From Acidobacteriota bacterium (lineage in GTDB: Bacteria > Acidobacteriota > Thermoanaerobaculia > Gp7-AA8), in assembly GCA_016184115.1 (NCBI GenBank), contig JACPDH010000001.1, positions 25,213 through 89,212 on the forward strand: a stretch of DNA of 64,000 nt. The letters run 5' to 3'. Both the position numbers and the translations under genes were made by a program. Under the pieces are notes generated by a model. The model was not told the DNA's origin. It searched no databases and saw nothing but the letters and a program-made list of their open reading frames with translations. Shown here one piece after another: positions 43,196-52,073 of this stretch. Position 1 is the first letter of the stretch, and each line of letters starts with the position of its first letter.

Positions 43196-45622
43196 TCAGG
43201 CCTGGGTCGCGGCTGGTGCCGCCGCTTCGCTCGACGGCACATCGGCCGCTGGAGCCGCCGGCGCGCCGTCGAGCAGCGCGATCTTGAGCACATCCTCGAC
43301 GTGTTCCACGAAGTGGAACTTCACGTCGCGCTTGAGCGACTCCGGAACCTCGAGCAGGTCGCACTCATTGAGCTTCGGCATGATGATCGTATTGATCTGC
43401 GCCGCGCGCGCCGCGAGTACTTTCTCCTTGACCCCGCCAATCGGCAGGATGTCGCCACGCAGCGTCACCTCTCCCGTCATCGCGACATTGCGCTTGACCG
43501 CTCTCCCCGTGAGCACCGAGATGATCGCGGTGGTGATGGTGATACCGGCGGACGGTCCATCCTTCGGCACAGCCCCCGCGGGCACGTGAATGTGGATGTC
43601 GTGCTTCTCGAAGAAATCGGAAGCGATACTCTGCTCCGCGGCGTGGGCACGGGCGTACGTGAGTGCAGCCTGCGCCGACTCTTTCATCACATCGCCTAAC
43701 TGGCCGGTGAGCTGCAGCTTGCCGTTGCCGCGTACGGCGATCGCCTCGATGAAGAGAATGTCGCCACCGACGGAGGTCCAGGCCAGACCCGTCGCGACGC
43801 CGACCTGGTCGCGATCGAGCAGCTCTTCCGCGTAGTGGCGCGTGGGGCCGAGGTACTTCTCGATCGTCGCATCGGTGAGACGGTACGCGTCCTGAGCCGT
43901 ACCTCCGGCGACCTCGACCGCAATCTTCCGGCAGATGGCGCCGATCTCGCGCTCGAGATTGCGGAGCCCCGCCTCTTTCGTGTAGCCGATGATGACCTTC
44001 ATGATCGCACTGTCGGTCCAGACGATCTCGGTCTCGGCGACGCCGTTTTCCTCGACCTGCTTCGGAATGAGATGGCGGCGCGCGATCATCACCTTCTCTT
44101 CGTCGGTATAACCCGACAGACGAATGACCTCCATCCGGTCGAGGAATGCGGGCTGAATCGTGTCGAGAACGTTCGCGGTCACGATGAACATGACATTCGA
44201 CAGGTCGTAGGCGACGCCGAGGTAGTGATCGCGGAACGTGTTGTTCTGCTCCGGGTCGAGAACCTCGAGCAGCGCGGACGATGGGTCGCCCCGATAGTCG
44301 GCCCCGATTTTGTCGACCTCATCGAGGACGAAGACCGGATTGCTCGAGCCGGCCTGGTTGATCGCCTGAACGATGCGGCCGGGGAGCGCGCCGACATACG
44401 TCCGCCGGTGGCCGCGAATCTCCGCCTCGTCTCGCACGCCGCCGAGCGACAGCCGGACGAACTTCCGGTCGAGCGCGCGGGCGATCGAACGGCCGAGCGA
44501 AGTCTTTCCGACGCCGGGGGGCCCGACGAAGCAGAGAATCGGTCCCTTCATCTTCGAGCCGCGCAGCTTGCGTACGGCGAGGTACTCGAGAATGCGCTCC
44601 TTGATCTTCTCGAGGTCGTAGTGGTCTTCGTCGAGGATCTGCTTCGCCCGGGCGAGATCGTGATTGTCGGCCGACTGGACGCTCCAGGGAAGTCCGGTCA
44701 TCCAGTCGAGGTAGGTTCGAATGATCGACGTCTCCGCGGAATCGGGATGCGAGCGCTCGAGACGCTTGAGCTGCTTCTCGACCTCTTCCTTCGCCTCCTG
44801 CGGGATCGACTTCTCATCGATCTTCTTCCTGTAGTTCTCGATCTCCTCGCTGAGCTCCTCTCCTTCGCCGAGCTCGGTCTGGATCGCCTTGAGCTGCTGA
44901 CGCAGGAAGTACTCGCGCTGGCTCTTGTTCATCTCGCCTTGCGCGACGGTGGAGATCTCCTGCTGCATCGTGAGGACGTTGATCTCGCGCGTGAGAAGCT
45001 CGTTGACTTTGCGAAGGCGCTCGATCGGATCGAACGTCTCGAGAATCGCCTGCGACTCCTCGAGCTTCAGGTCGAGGTTCGAGGCCGCGAGGTCGGTTAG
45101 GCGCGCCGGATCGTCGAGGTTCGCGGCGATGATCATGACTTCGGGCGAGATGTTCTTGCCGAGACTGACCGATTTATCGAGGTTTTGCTTCACCGAGCGG
45201 ATGAGCGCCTCGACCTCGAGCGGACGTTCCTTGATCGACGGCTCGTCGATGCGGGTGATCTTCGCCTTGAAGAATGGCGCGGTCTGAATGAAGTAATCGA
45301 TGCGTGCGCGCGAGAGTCCCTGCACGAGGATGCGGATCCGTCCGTCGGGGAGCTTGAGCATCCGCATGATGATCGCCACTGTGCCGATGCGGTAGAGCTC
45401 ATCCTCTCCAGGGTCCTCGTTTTGAAAATCCTTCTGCGCCGTCAGCATGATGACGCGATTCTCGGCGAGCGCCTGGTCGACCGCATTGATCGACTTCTCT
45501 CGCGACACCGAAAGCGGAACGATGATGTAAGGGAAGATCACAAGATCCTTCAGCGGAAGCACTGGCAGCACGTCCGGAATCTTGATCGCCTCGTCTTTGG
45601 TGACGTCGTTGGTCTCGCTCAT
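43196..45622 (-). CDS. lon: ATP-dependent Lon protease
   Basis: 808 residues. The N-domain (about 15-215: VLPVLPLKDLVIFPYIIVPL) is followed by a coiled-coil region, the AAA+ module with Walker A GPPGVGKT (367-374) and FVLDEVDK, and the S16 protease domain. The catalytic dyad is Ser691 in KDGPSAGITI and Lys734 in GGVKEKVLAA. It degrades misfolded and regulatory proteins in the cytoplasm. It is 40 bases downstream of nrdR on the same strand. The C-terminus is Ala/Pro-rich (PAAPAADVPSSEAAAPAATQ). Confidence 0.96.
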   Translation of the reverse strand: MSETNDVTKDEAIKIPDVLPVLPLKDLVIFPYIIVPLSVSREKSINAVDQALAENRVIMLTAQKDFQNEDPGEDELYRIGTVAIIMRMLKLPDGRIRILVQGLSRARIDYFIQTAPFFKAKITRIDEPSIKERPLEVEALIRSVKQNLDKSVSLGKNISPEVMIIAANLDDPARLTDLAASNLDLKLEESQAILETFDPIERLRKVNELLTREINVLTMQQEISTVAQGEMNKSQREYFLRQQLKAIQTELGEGEELSEEIENYRKKIDEKSIPQEAKEEVEKQLKRLERSHPDSAETSIIRTYLDWMTGLPWSVQSADNHDLARAKQILDEDHYDLEKIKERILEYLAVRKLRGSKMKGPILCFVGPPGVGKTSLGRSIARALDRKFVRLSLGGVRDEAEIRGHRRTYVGALPGRIVQAINQAGSSNPVFVLDEVDKIGADYRGDPSSALLEVLDPEQNNTFRDHYLGVAYDLSNVMFIVTANVLDTIQPAFLDRMEVIRLSGYTDEEKVMIARRHLIPKQVEENGVAETEIVWTDSAIMKVIIGYTKEAGLRNLEREIGAICRKIAVEVAGGTAQDAYRLTDATIEKYLGPTRHYAEELLDRDQVGVATGLAWTSVGGDILFIEAIAVRGNGKLQLTGQLGDVMKESAQAALTYARAHAAEQSIASDFFEKHDIHIHVPAGAVPKDGPSAGITITTAIISVLTGRAVKRNVAMTGEVTLRGDILPIGGVKEKVLAARAAQINTIIMPKLNECDLLEVPESLKRDVKFHFVEHVEDVLKIALLDGAPAAPAADVPSSEAAAPAATQA

Positions 45623-45662
45623 TCAGTCCTCTCGTGGGGCTGCCTGCAATGCCTGTCGCGAA

Positions 45663-46121
45663 TCAGCGGCTTTCGTCCTTCAAGTGACTCAGTTCGCGGA
45701 CGAATTCCTCGAGGTCCTCGAAACGCCTGTACACCGAAGCGAATCGGATGTAGGCAACCGAGTCGACTTCGCGAAGCCGCCGCATGACCATGTTGCCAAG
45801 CTCGCGGCTCGAAATCTCCCGCTCGCCCGATTCCTGCATCTCGGCCTCGATCGAGTCGGCGATCCGCACGAGAGTCTGCTCGGAGATCGGCCGCTTGCGA
45901 CACGCGACCCGGAGGCCGCCCATCAGCTTTTCCCGTTCGTACGCCTCGCGGCGCTGGTCGCGCTTAACGACCTGGAACGGCTCGAGCTCGATCTTTTCAT
46001 AGCTCGTGAAGCGTCGCTCGCAGGAGACACACTCCCGGCGGCGGCGAATGACGTCTCCCTCGCGGCTTTCCCGCGAGTCGACGACACGATCTTCGGTGTT
46101 GCCGCAATACGGGCAGCGCAT
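45663..46121 (-). CDS. nrdR: Transcriptional repressor NrdR
   Basis: 152 residues. The N-terminal zinc ribbon has MRCPYCG and CVSCERRFTSYE, and the ATP-cone domain (about 47-137) follows: VVKRDQRREAYEREKLMGGL. It binds NrdR boxes and represses ribonucleotide reductase genes in response to nucleotide levels. Length matches the family. It lies between the flippase-like gene and lon, all on the minus strand. Confidence 0.95.
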   Translation of the reverse strand: MRCPYCGNTEDRVVDSRESREGDVIRRRRECVSCERRFTSYEKIELEPFQVVKRDQRREAYEREKLMGGLRVACRKRPISEQTLVRIADSIEAEMQESGEREISSRELGNMVMRRLREVDSVAYIRFASVYRRFEDLEEFVRELSHLKDESR

Positions 46122-46145
46122 CGACGGAATCCCGCGCGATATGTA

Positions 46146-47162
46146 TCACTCTTCGCGCGTTTCACCAATCTTCGCCAGCTGTCCCCAGCTCAGCCCTTCC
46201 CTTACAAAAAGGGCAAGGCCGCCAACGACCACCGGGGCCGTTCCGACGATGTGAAGTACGAGGGCGAGCGCGACCGAATCATCGATGCCGAATGCGTAAA
46301 ACTGGATCAGCGCAACCTGGCAGACTTTATGGAAGCCCCCTACGCCCCCAGGCGTGGGAATCATCATTCCGACGATGCTTACGCCCGTCAGTAGGAAGCA
46401 CGACAGGAACGGAAGGTCGTGCGACATCGCGAGCGACGTGAACCAGAACTGTGACGACAGGCATGCCCACGTCACGAGCGTGAGCACAATGACCTTCGCG
46501 AACGCCGCGGGATGCTGCGCCGCGCTGTGGAACGACGCCGCGAACGTGTCGAAAAAATGCATCCACGGATCGCGCATGCGGTGAGGCAGCAGCTGACCGA
46601 GCCGCTCGTGGAGGCGGCGGATTGCCGAGGTCGCGAGGACGATCCCGGTCACGAACACGAGCATGACGACGAGGATCGCGCCGGCGACGAAACCGACCGA
46701 ACGAAGCATCGCCCGCTGCTCCTCGGTAAACGACGGGTTGCTCGCCGAAGACACGACGAACCAACAGAGCATGCCGAGAATCGCGATCAGATCGAGCACT
46801 CGTTCGGTCAATACCGTCGCAATCCCTGTGGAAAAGCGGATTCCCGTCTTCCCCTTCATCAGCACTGCGCGGACGACGTCGCCCGCGCGCACGGGAAGAA
46901 TCGACGAAGACATGTACCCTACCGTGACGGCGAAATACGTCGGGTAGTAGGGAGGCGGGTGGCTCGGCTGAAGGAGAGTCCGCCACCGTTCGGCGCGCGT
47001 GAAGAGCGCGAGAAAGTTCACGCCAAATGCGACGGCAAGCCAGCCCGGATCGACCCTCGCGATCAATCGGATCACCTCGCCCGGGTTGCTGTTCCACAGG
47101 AACAGCGCCAGCAGGACGATCATCGCGAGAATCACGGCTCCAAGGCGTACGGTTCGCTTCAA
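46146..47162 (-). CDS. Flippase-like integral membrane protein (UPF0104 / LPG synthase transmembrane-like)
   Basis: About 338 residues with seven or eight membrane helices. SSILPVRAGDVVRAVLMKGK is the diagnostic motif of the YbhN/UPF0104/AglD family, and GIATVLTERVLDLIAI follows. MMIPTPGGVGGFHKVCQVAL is the second family motif. Members include lysyl-phosphatidylglycerol flippases and glycolipid-related proteins, so lipid handling is a reasonable guess. The start is uncertain: a TTG at 47162 begins LKRTVRLGAV, and the longer frame to 47474 would run through the divergent gene. A hydrolase- or PlsY-type domain is not seen. Confidence 0.8.
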   Translation of the reverse strand: MKRTVRLGAVILAMIVLLALFLWNSNPGEVIRLIARVDPGWLAVAFGVNFLALFTRAERWRTLLQPSHPPPYYPTYFAVTVGYMSSSILPVRAGDVVRAVLMKGKTGIRFSTGIATVLTERVLDLIAILGMLCWFVVSSASNPSFTEEQRAMLRSVGFVAGAILVVMLVFVTGIVLATSAIRRLHERLGQLLPHRMRDPWMHFFDTFAASFHSAAQHPAAFAKVIVLTLVTWACLSSQFWFTSLAMSHDLPFLSCFLLTGVSIVGMMIPTPGGVGGFHKVCQVALIQFYAFGIDDSVALALVLHIVGTAPVVVGGLALFVREGLSWGQLAKIGETREE

Positions 47163-47201
47163 GACGGCGCGGTTGTACCATAAATAGGCCCGGGCGCCAC
47201 G

Positions 47202-48167
47202 ATGCCCGCGCCGAATCGTCTTCCCCCGATGCTCCGCATCCATACACATCCACGCTTCCGGGCGCACGAGGTGCCGCCGGGCTACCCGGAGAATGCGGCG
47301 CGCCTCGACGCTGCGCTGCACGGAGTTCACCGCGCCGGGCTCGACGGAACAGTCATCACCTCGCTCTCGCCAACCATCGAGACCGGCAGGATCATCGCTA
47401 AGGTTCATTCGGAGAACTACGCAAAGGAGCTCGAGTCGGCGTGTCACGACGGCTTCAAGCTCTTCCACTCCCACGACAATCCGATCTCTCGGGAGAGCTA
47501 CGCCGCGGCAACGACCGCCGTCGCCTCAGCCCTCACCGCGGCGGAGGAAATCTGGGAGAGCGGTAAGGCAACGCGCGGCTTCGTCGTCGCGCGCCCGCCC
47601 GGGCACCACGCCGAGCGCGCCGAGGCGATGGGATTCTGTTTCTTCAACACGATTGCATGCGTCGCCGAACGGCTGCGCGAGCTTCCCGGAATCGAACGCG
47701 TATTCATCCTCGACTGGGATGTGCACCACGGCAACGGCACGCAGACGATCTTCGAGGACCGCGACGACGTCTACTACGCGTCGATTCACCGATACCCGTT
47801 CTATCCCGGCTCCGGCGCCGCTCACGAGATTGGGTTCGGGAAGGGACGAGGCTTCACCCGAAACATCCCGCTCTCGGGCGGCGCGGGAGACACGGCATTC
47901 GTCGATGCGGTCGAGACGACGCTCCTCCCGATCATCGACGACTATCGACCCGACGCGATCCTGGTCTCCGCGGGATTCGACGCGCACCGGCGCGATCCTC
48001 TCGGCGGCATGCGGGTCAGCGAGAGCGCGTATGGCCTGATGACCCGCATGGTCGTCGCCGCGGCCGAGCGTCATTGCAGAGGTCGGGTCCTCTCGCTGCT
48101 CGAGGGGGGCTACGACCCCGATGGACTCGCATCGAGTGTCGAGGAGCACGTCGTTGCGATGACATGA
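47202..48167 (+). CDS. Histone deacetylase superfamily (acetoin utilisation/acetylpolyamine amidohydrolase-like) protein
   Basis: 321 residues (312 if the ATG at 47229 is used). The zinc-dependent deacetylase motifs are complete: VARPPGHHAERAEAMGFCFF (the active-site His pair), ILDWDVHHGNGTQTIFEDRD (Asp and His metal ligands) and SAGFDAHRRDPLGG (second metal Asp), ending with the GGYD loop. Likely substrates are acetylated proteins, polyamines or small molecules; sequence alone does not decide. It is divergent from the flippase-like gene. Confidence 0.88.
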   Translation: MPAPNRLPPMLRIHTHPRFRAHEVPPGYPENAARLDAALHGVHRAGLDGTVITSLSPTIETGRIIAKVHSENYAKELESACHDGFKLFHSHDNPISRESYAAATTAVASALTAAEEIWESGKATRGFVVARPPGHHAERAEAMGFCFFNTIACVAERLRELPGIERVFILDWDVHHGNGTQTIFEDRDDVYYASIHRYPFYPGSGAAHEIGFGKGRGFTRNIPLSGGAGDTAFVDAVETTLLPIIDDYRPDAILVSAGFDAHRRDPLGGMRVSESAYGLMTRMVVAAAERHCRGRVLSLLEGGYDPDGLASSVEEHVVAMT

Positions 48168-48210
48168 GTATGCGCGACAACGAAGCACCTCGCCACCGAA
48201 CGCATCTCTT

Positions 48211-48308
48211 GAAGTAAGAACGTAGAACGGTGAATGTTGAATCCAGAAAGCGATTTCACCGCTTGCCGCTTTCTGGATTTAACATTCACCGTTCTACGTT
48301 CTTACTTC
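48211..48308. repeat. Near-perfect 42-bp inverted repeat built of heptads
   Basis: The left arm (48211-48252) and right arm (48267-48308) are reverse complements over 42 bp with a single mismatch (position 48239, a G-U pair in RNA), with a 14-base loop. The left arm divides into six heptamers each starting GAA (for example GAACGTA, GAACGGT, GAATGTT). It lies between convergent genes and is a strong candidate bidirectional terminator. Confidence 0.95.
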
Positions 48309-48366
48309 GGAATCCGTCGCCACGTTCCCAAGCGGTGCACATCAGGATTCCGCCACGAGTAATCGC

Positions 48367-49485
48367 CTAACCGGTGATCCCCTTGCCCGCGAGAATCTCC
48401 CGGTAGAGCCGTTCGAGCCGGTCGATCCTGACAGTCTTCGAGAACCTGTCGATGACTCGTCGTCGCGCAGCGCGTCCCGTGGCGATCGCCGCATCGCGGT
48501 CGTCGATGACGGCGAGCATCGCCGCCGAGAGCGCTGCACGGTCGCGCGCCGGCACGAGCCATCCGACCTCCGGCATCGCGACCAACTCGCGGTTCCCTCC
48601 GCAATCGGTCGCGATGACAGGCTTTGCGAGCGCCATCGCCTCCCGTACCGTGCCGGTGATCCCCGTACCACCCCACGAAGCATCGACGACGCAGTCGGCA
48701 GAAGCGAGGACTCGCGCCATGTCGGCGCGGTACTCGACTGCGGTCACCGATGCAGCCACGCCGCGGCTCGAGGCGTACTCCTCGATCGCGCGCCGCTCCT
48801 GCTCGCTCTTGTAGGCGACGAGAACGAGCCTAACACGGTCCCGGCACGACGCGACGTCGGCGAACGACTCTACGAGCTCGCGCCACCCTTTCCAGTCGCG
48901 AATACCGACTTGCATGTAGACGAATTCGTCGTCGCCCACACCGCGCTCGGCGCGGAAATCGATCCGCGACCAGTGTGCCGGATCGAAGGACTCGACGTCG
49001 GTCCCCGCGTAGACGACTTCGACCTTCTCCCGTGGAACGTGGCCGCTCTCGACGATGACGCCCCGGATCTGCTCACAGACAGTCACGATCCTGTCGACTC
49101 GCGCCGTCCTGTACTTCGGGCGGTTCCATCGCGTGAGAGGAAACGAAACGCCGCGATTGACGACGAACGCCCCCGCGCGGTTCATCCAGGTGGCGAGCAA
49201 TGCCAGCGTGTGCGCGCGCCCCTTGTGAACGTGAATCACGTCGGGGCGTTTCTCCCGCGCCAGCCGCGAGATCCCTCGAATCGTCTCAAGATCGAGATCG
49301 CTCGCAAACGGCAGTCCGACGAAGCCGGCACCTGCCTCCTTCGCACGCGTTTCCAGCGTGTCGTCGAATCGACTCACGATCGTCACTTCGTGTCCGCGCT
49401 CGCACAGACCCGCGGCGGCCTGGAACATCTGATGGACCGAACCGGTATCGAATCTGTTCTTTTCGAGAATCTGGAACACCCTCAT
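48367..49485 (-). CDS. Glycosyltransferase family 4 (GT-B)
   Basis: 372 residues from the ATG at 49485. N-terminal Rossmann domain: MRVFQILEKNRFDTGSVHQM with the acceptor-side loop and PDVIHVHKGRAHTLALLATW. The C-terminal donor-binding domain has FVYMQVGIRDWKGWRELVES, then ASWGGTGITGTVREAMALAK with the E-x7-E region, then GNRELV and MPEVGWLVPARDRAALSAAM. It probably adds a hexose to a cell-surface glycan or LPS. An open frame to 49650 has no family sequence. The neighbours give no pathway. Confidence 0.85.
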   Translation of the reverse strand: MRVFQILEKNRFDTGSVHQMFQAAAGLCERGHEVTIVSRFDDTLETRAKEAGAGFVGLPFASDLDLETIRGISRLAREKRPDVIHVHKGRAHTLALLATWMNRAGAFVVNRGVSFPLTRWNRPKYRTARVDRIVTVCEQIRGVIVESGHVPREKVEVVYAGTDVESFDPAHWSRIDFRAERGVGDDEFVYMQVGIRDWKGWRELVESFADVASCRDRVRLVLVAYKSEQERRAIEEYASSRGVAASVTAVEYRADMARVLASADCVVDASWGGTGITGTVREAMALAKPVIATDCGGNRELVAMPEVGWLVPARDRAALSAAMLAVIDDRDAAIATGRAARRRVIDRFSKTVRIDRLERLYREILAGKGITG

Positions 49486-49783
49486 CGATTGCGCCCAACC
49501 CTCGATCCCATGATTGCGAATCGCCCCGGCTGGCACAAGAGCGAGCGGTTGAAGGCAGTCCTTCTGCAGGGAAGAGAGTAGAATCGCGAGCGAGCAGGAA
49601 GCGCGCGTTGCGTTTCTGCGGGCCGGGCGGAACGCTCGGTGGCGCCTCACACGCCGGAAGGCCGATCCGCCGCGCCAAGGGATGGAATCCGCCCGTACGC
49701 GGTGATACCATTCGCAACCAACTCATTGATACGAAGCGAGATCAATCGAGTCTTGCGCGGCGGAGCAGAGGGGGGAGGCCGGT
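49486..49783. other. Intergenic leader upstream of the DUF1844 gene
   Basis: 298 bases between divergent genes with no supported gene. A TAGAAT (49579-49584) is a possible -10 for the downstream three-gene set, about 200 bases before it. No clear -35 is seen. Confidence 0.4.
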
Positions 49784-50203
49784 TTGCCGACGGAGAAGAA
49801 GTCACCCGAACCGATCAAAGTCACCGACAAGCGAATATTCACGGCCGAAGGTGATATCCGCGATGAGTATCGGAACAGGGTGACACCGGTCGATCCCGCC
49901 GAAACGCGTCCCGAGGCAGAAGCTCCCGCGGAGCCCGCGAACGAAGAGCCTTCGATTCCGACCGACCGCCGATTCATCATGCTCCTGCAGTTGCTCGACG
50001 CGAACGTCTACAATGCTCTCGAGCTCGCGGGGCGCGGCCATCCCCAGGGAAAAGACGCGGCTCGCCAGATGATCGACGTCACCGAGGTTCTCGAAGAGAA
50101 GACCGCGGGGAACTTGTCACCCGAAGAATCCGAATCGCTGAAGAAGCTGCTCGGTGAAGCGAAGTTGCTTTACGTGAAGGTCACGAAGGGCCTCAAGGTA
50201 TGA
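49784..50203 (+). CDS. DUF1844 family protein
   Basis: 139 residues. The N-terminal half is acidic and Pro/Glu-rich (low complexity). The C-terminal half has the DUF1844 helical core: FIMLLQLLDANVYNALELAG, ARQMIDVTEVLEEKTAGNLS and LKKLLGEAKLLYVKVTKG. Function is unknown. The start is a TTG at 49784 with a strong GGGGAGG ribosome site; no ATG fits. The stop overlaps the next gene's ATG (ATGA). Confidence 0.8.
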   Translation: MPTEKKSPEPIKVTDKRIFTAEGDIRDEYRNRVTPVDPAETRPEAEAPAEPANEEPSIPTDRRFIMLLQLLDANVYNALELAGRGHPQGKDAARQMIDVTEVLEEKTAGNLSPEESESLKKLLGEAKLLYVKVTKGLKV

Positions 50204-52056
50204 ACGTCGCCACAGGTCGGAGACTCGTCGGAGCCGCGTTGTTCTCGCTGATGGCGACCGTCGCGCCGGCGCAACAGCTCGTACCCGCCGACGTATGGCC
50301 TCAGGCGACGGCGGCGCTCGATACGGGTGACATCCAGGTGGCCCAGCAGAAGCTCGATCAGCTTCTCGAGCTTGGCAAGGACCTCGGCGTCACTCGTTTC
50401 CCTCTTTACGCGCAGTCTGCGGCCTCACTCGCGCGACAGATTCACAAGACACAACCGGCGAACAAGCAGGCGATCGATTGGGCAGCGGCCGCCGCGCGGA
50501 AGCTCGATCCTAAGGATCCTGCCGTTGCGTTCGCTCTCGCCGACCTCGCGTTCGAACGCTCGGACTGGGGCGGCGCTGTAAAAGCACTCACCGCCGGCGT
50601 GACTCGCACATTCACCGAGCCGACCGCTCGCGCGGCGACGCGCGCCGACTTGTCCACGGTGCTGACGATCGCGATCGTCGGAACGGCCTCGCTCCTCGGC
50701 ATCGCTCTCTTCTCGCGCTACTCGCGGCCCGCCGCACACGACTTCCGGGAGATCCTGCAGGAATGGGGGCTCGGCTCGACGACGGCCTCGGTCGTGGCGC
50801 TCGCGGCGCTCGTGCTTCCGCTCTTTCTCTGGCTCGGCCCATCCTGGGTGCTCGTCTTCTGGTTTGTGATCTTCTTCAGCTACGCGACGATCGGCGAGCG
50901 GATCGCGATCGTCGTCTTCCTGCTGCTCATCTCGGCGGTTCCCGTCACACTCGATTGGGCGGTGTACCGCGCGGTCGGCTCGACCTCCCCCGTGGTGCGC
51001 GCGGCGGTCGCCGAGGAGTTTGCGATCTTCCATCCCGACAATGTGCGCAGGATGCGTGAGCTGGTCTCGGCCGTTCCCGGAAATGCTCGCCTTCAGTTGC
51101 TGCTCGGTGGTCTCGAACTGCAGCTGGGCGACGAGCAGCAGGCGCTGGTCCACTATCGGGAAGCGATCAAGCTCGATCCGCGACTCGGCGGCGCTTACGT
51201 CAACCTCGGCAACCTCGACTTCTTCCACAACGAGTTCCGCGCGGCGATCACGAATTACGAGAAGGCGATTCAGGCAACCCCAGCCCTCTCGATCGCCTAC
51301 TTCAACATCGCCGCGGCGTCGGGTGAGATCTACGACTACGCGCGCCAGGGGCAGATGATCGAAGAAGCGCGTAAGCGCGACCGCGTTCGAGTTCAGAAGC
51401 TGATCGCCAGCCCGCCAACCCAGAAGATCGTGATGTACACGCTTCCGATCGGCGAGGCGTGGGAGATCTCGGAACGACTCGCGACCGGGGGACAGACGCG
51501 CGAGCTCTTCGGAAGCTATGCACGCTTCGATCCGCTGCAGAGCGCGCTTAACCCGGTCACGACGTCATGCCTGATCGGCGTCGTGGCAGCCCCTCTTCTA
51601 TGGTGGAAGAGGCGCGCGAAGGGTTTCTCCGGCATCTGCATGAAGTGCGGCCGCACGTTCTGCTTCCGCTGCAAGTCGGCGAGAGAGAGCGCGACCTACT
51701 GCACACAGTGCATTCACATCTACCTCAAACGCGATGGCGTGTCACTCGACACGAAACAGTCGAAACTCAAGGAAGTGCAGAACTATCAGAACGGGCAGGT
51801 ACGTCTGAAGAAACTCCTCGCGACATTCTTCCCCGGCTCGGGGCAGATCATGGACGGCGCGACGGCGAAGGGACTGATCGCCGTCTTCTCATTCCTCTTC
51901 TTCCTCACGGTTGCCCTGCTGATCGGAAGCCTCGTGCCGATCGCGACCCCCGCCGGGCTGATACGGCATGCGATCAGAATCGTAGCGGTCCTTCTCGCGA
52001 TCGGAACCTGGCTGCTGATCTCGATACCCGTCTACCGGCAGCGACCGACATACTGA
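50200..52056 (+). CDS. Membrane protein with TPR repeats and a cysteine-rich zinc-ribbon-like segment
   Basis: 618 residues, no recognised family overall. A signal peptide (residues 1-24, ending APAQQ) precedes a helical periplasmic region. Several membrane helices (about 155-255) are followed by TPR-type repeats: LGGAYVNLGNLDFFHNEFRA, ITNYEKAIQATPALSIAYFN. A cysteine-rich segment at about 480-510 (CMKCGRTFCFRCKS, YCTQC) looks like a zinc ribbon, followed by two more helices near the C-terminus (AVFSFLFFLTVALLIGSLVP). It is coupled to the DUF1844 gene upstream and 17 bases from the DUF4388 gene downstream. Function unknown. Confidence 0.8.
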   Translation: MNVATGRRLVGAALFSLMATVAPAQQLVPADVWPQATAALDTGDIQVAQQKLDQLLELGKDLGVTRFPLYAQSAASLARQIHKTQPANKQAIDWAAAAARKLDPKDPAVAFALADLAFERSDWGGAVKALTAGVTRTFTEPTARAATRADLSTVLTIAIVGTASLLGIALFSRYSRPAAHDFREILQEWGLGSTTASVVALAALVLPLFLWLGPSWVLVFWFVIFFSYATIGERIAIVVFLLLISAVPVTLDWAVYRAVGSTSPVVRAAVAEEFAIFHPDNVRRMRELVSAVPGNARLQLLLGGLELQLGDEQQALVHYREAIKLDPRLGGAYVNLGNLDFFHNEFRAAITNYEKAIQATPALSIAYFNIAAASGEIYDYARQGQMIEEARKRDRVRVQKLIASPPTQKIVMYTLPIGEAWEISERLATGGQTRELFGSYARFDPLQSALNPVTTSCLIGVVAAPLLWWKRRAKGFSGICMKCGRTFCFRCKSARESATYCTQCIHIYLKRDGVSLDTKQSKLKEVQNYQNGQVRLKKLLATFFPGSGQIMDGATAKGLIAVFSFLFFLTVALLIGSLVPIATPAGLIRHAIRIVAVLLAIGTWLLISIPVYRQRPTY

Positions 52057-52073
52057 GAGACTGAAGGCGAACG

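Noticed and set aside
48211..48308. Insertion sequence end or attachment site
   Set aside because: No transposase or integrase is nearby, and the two arms are separated by only 14 bases.
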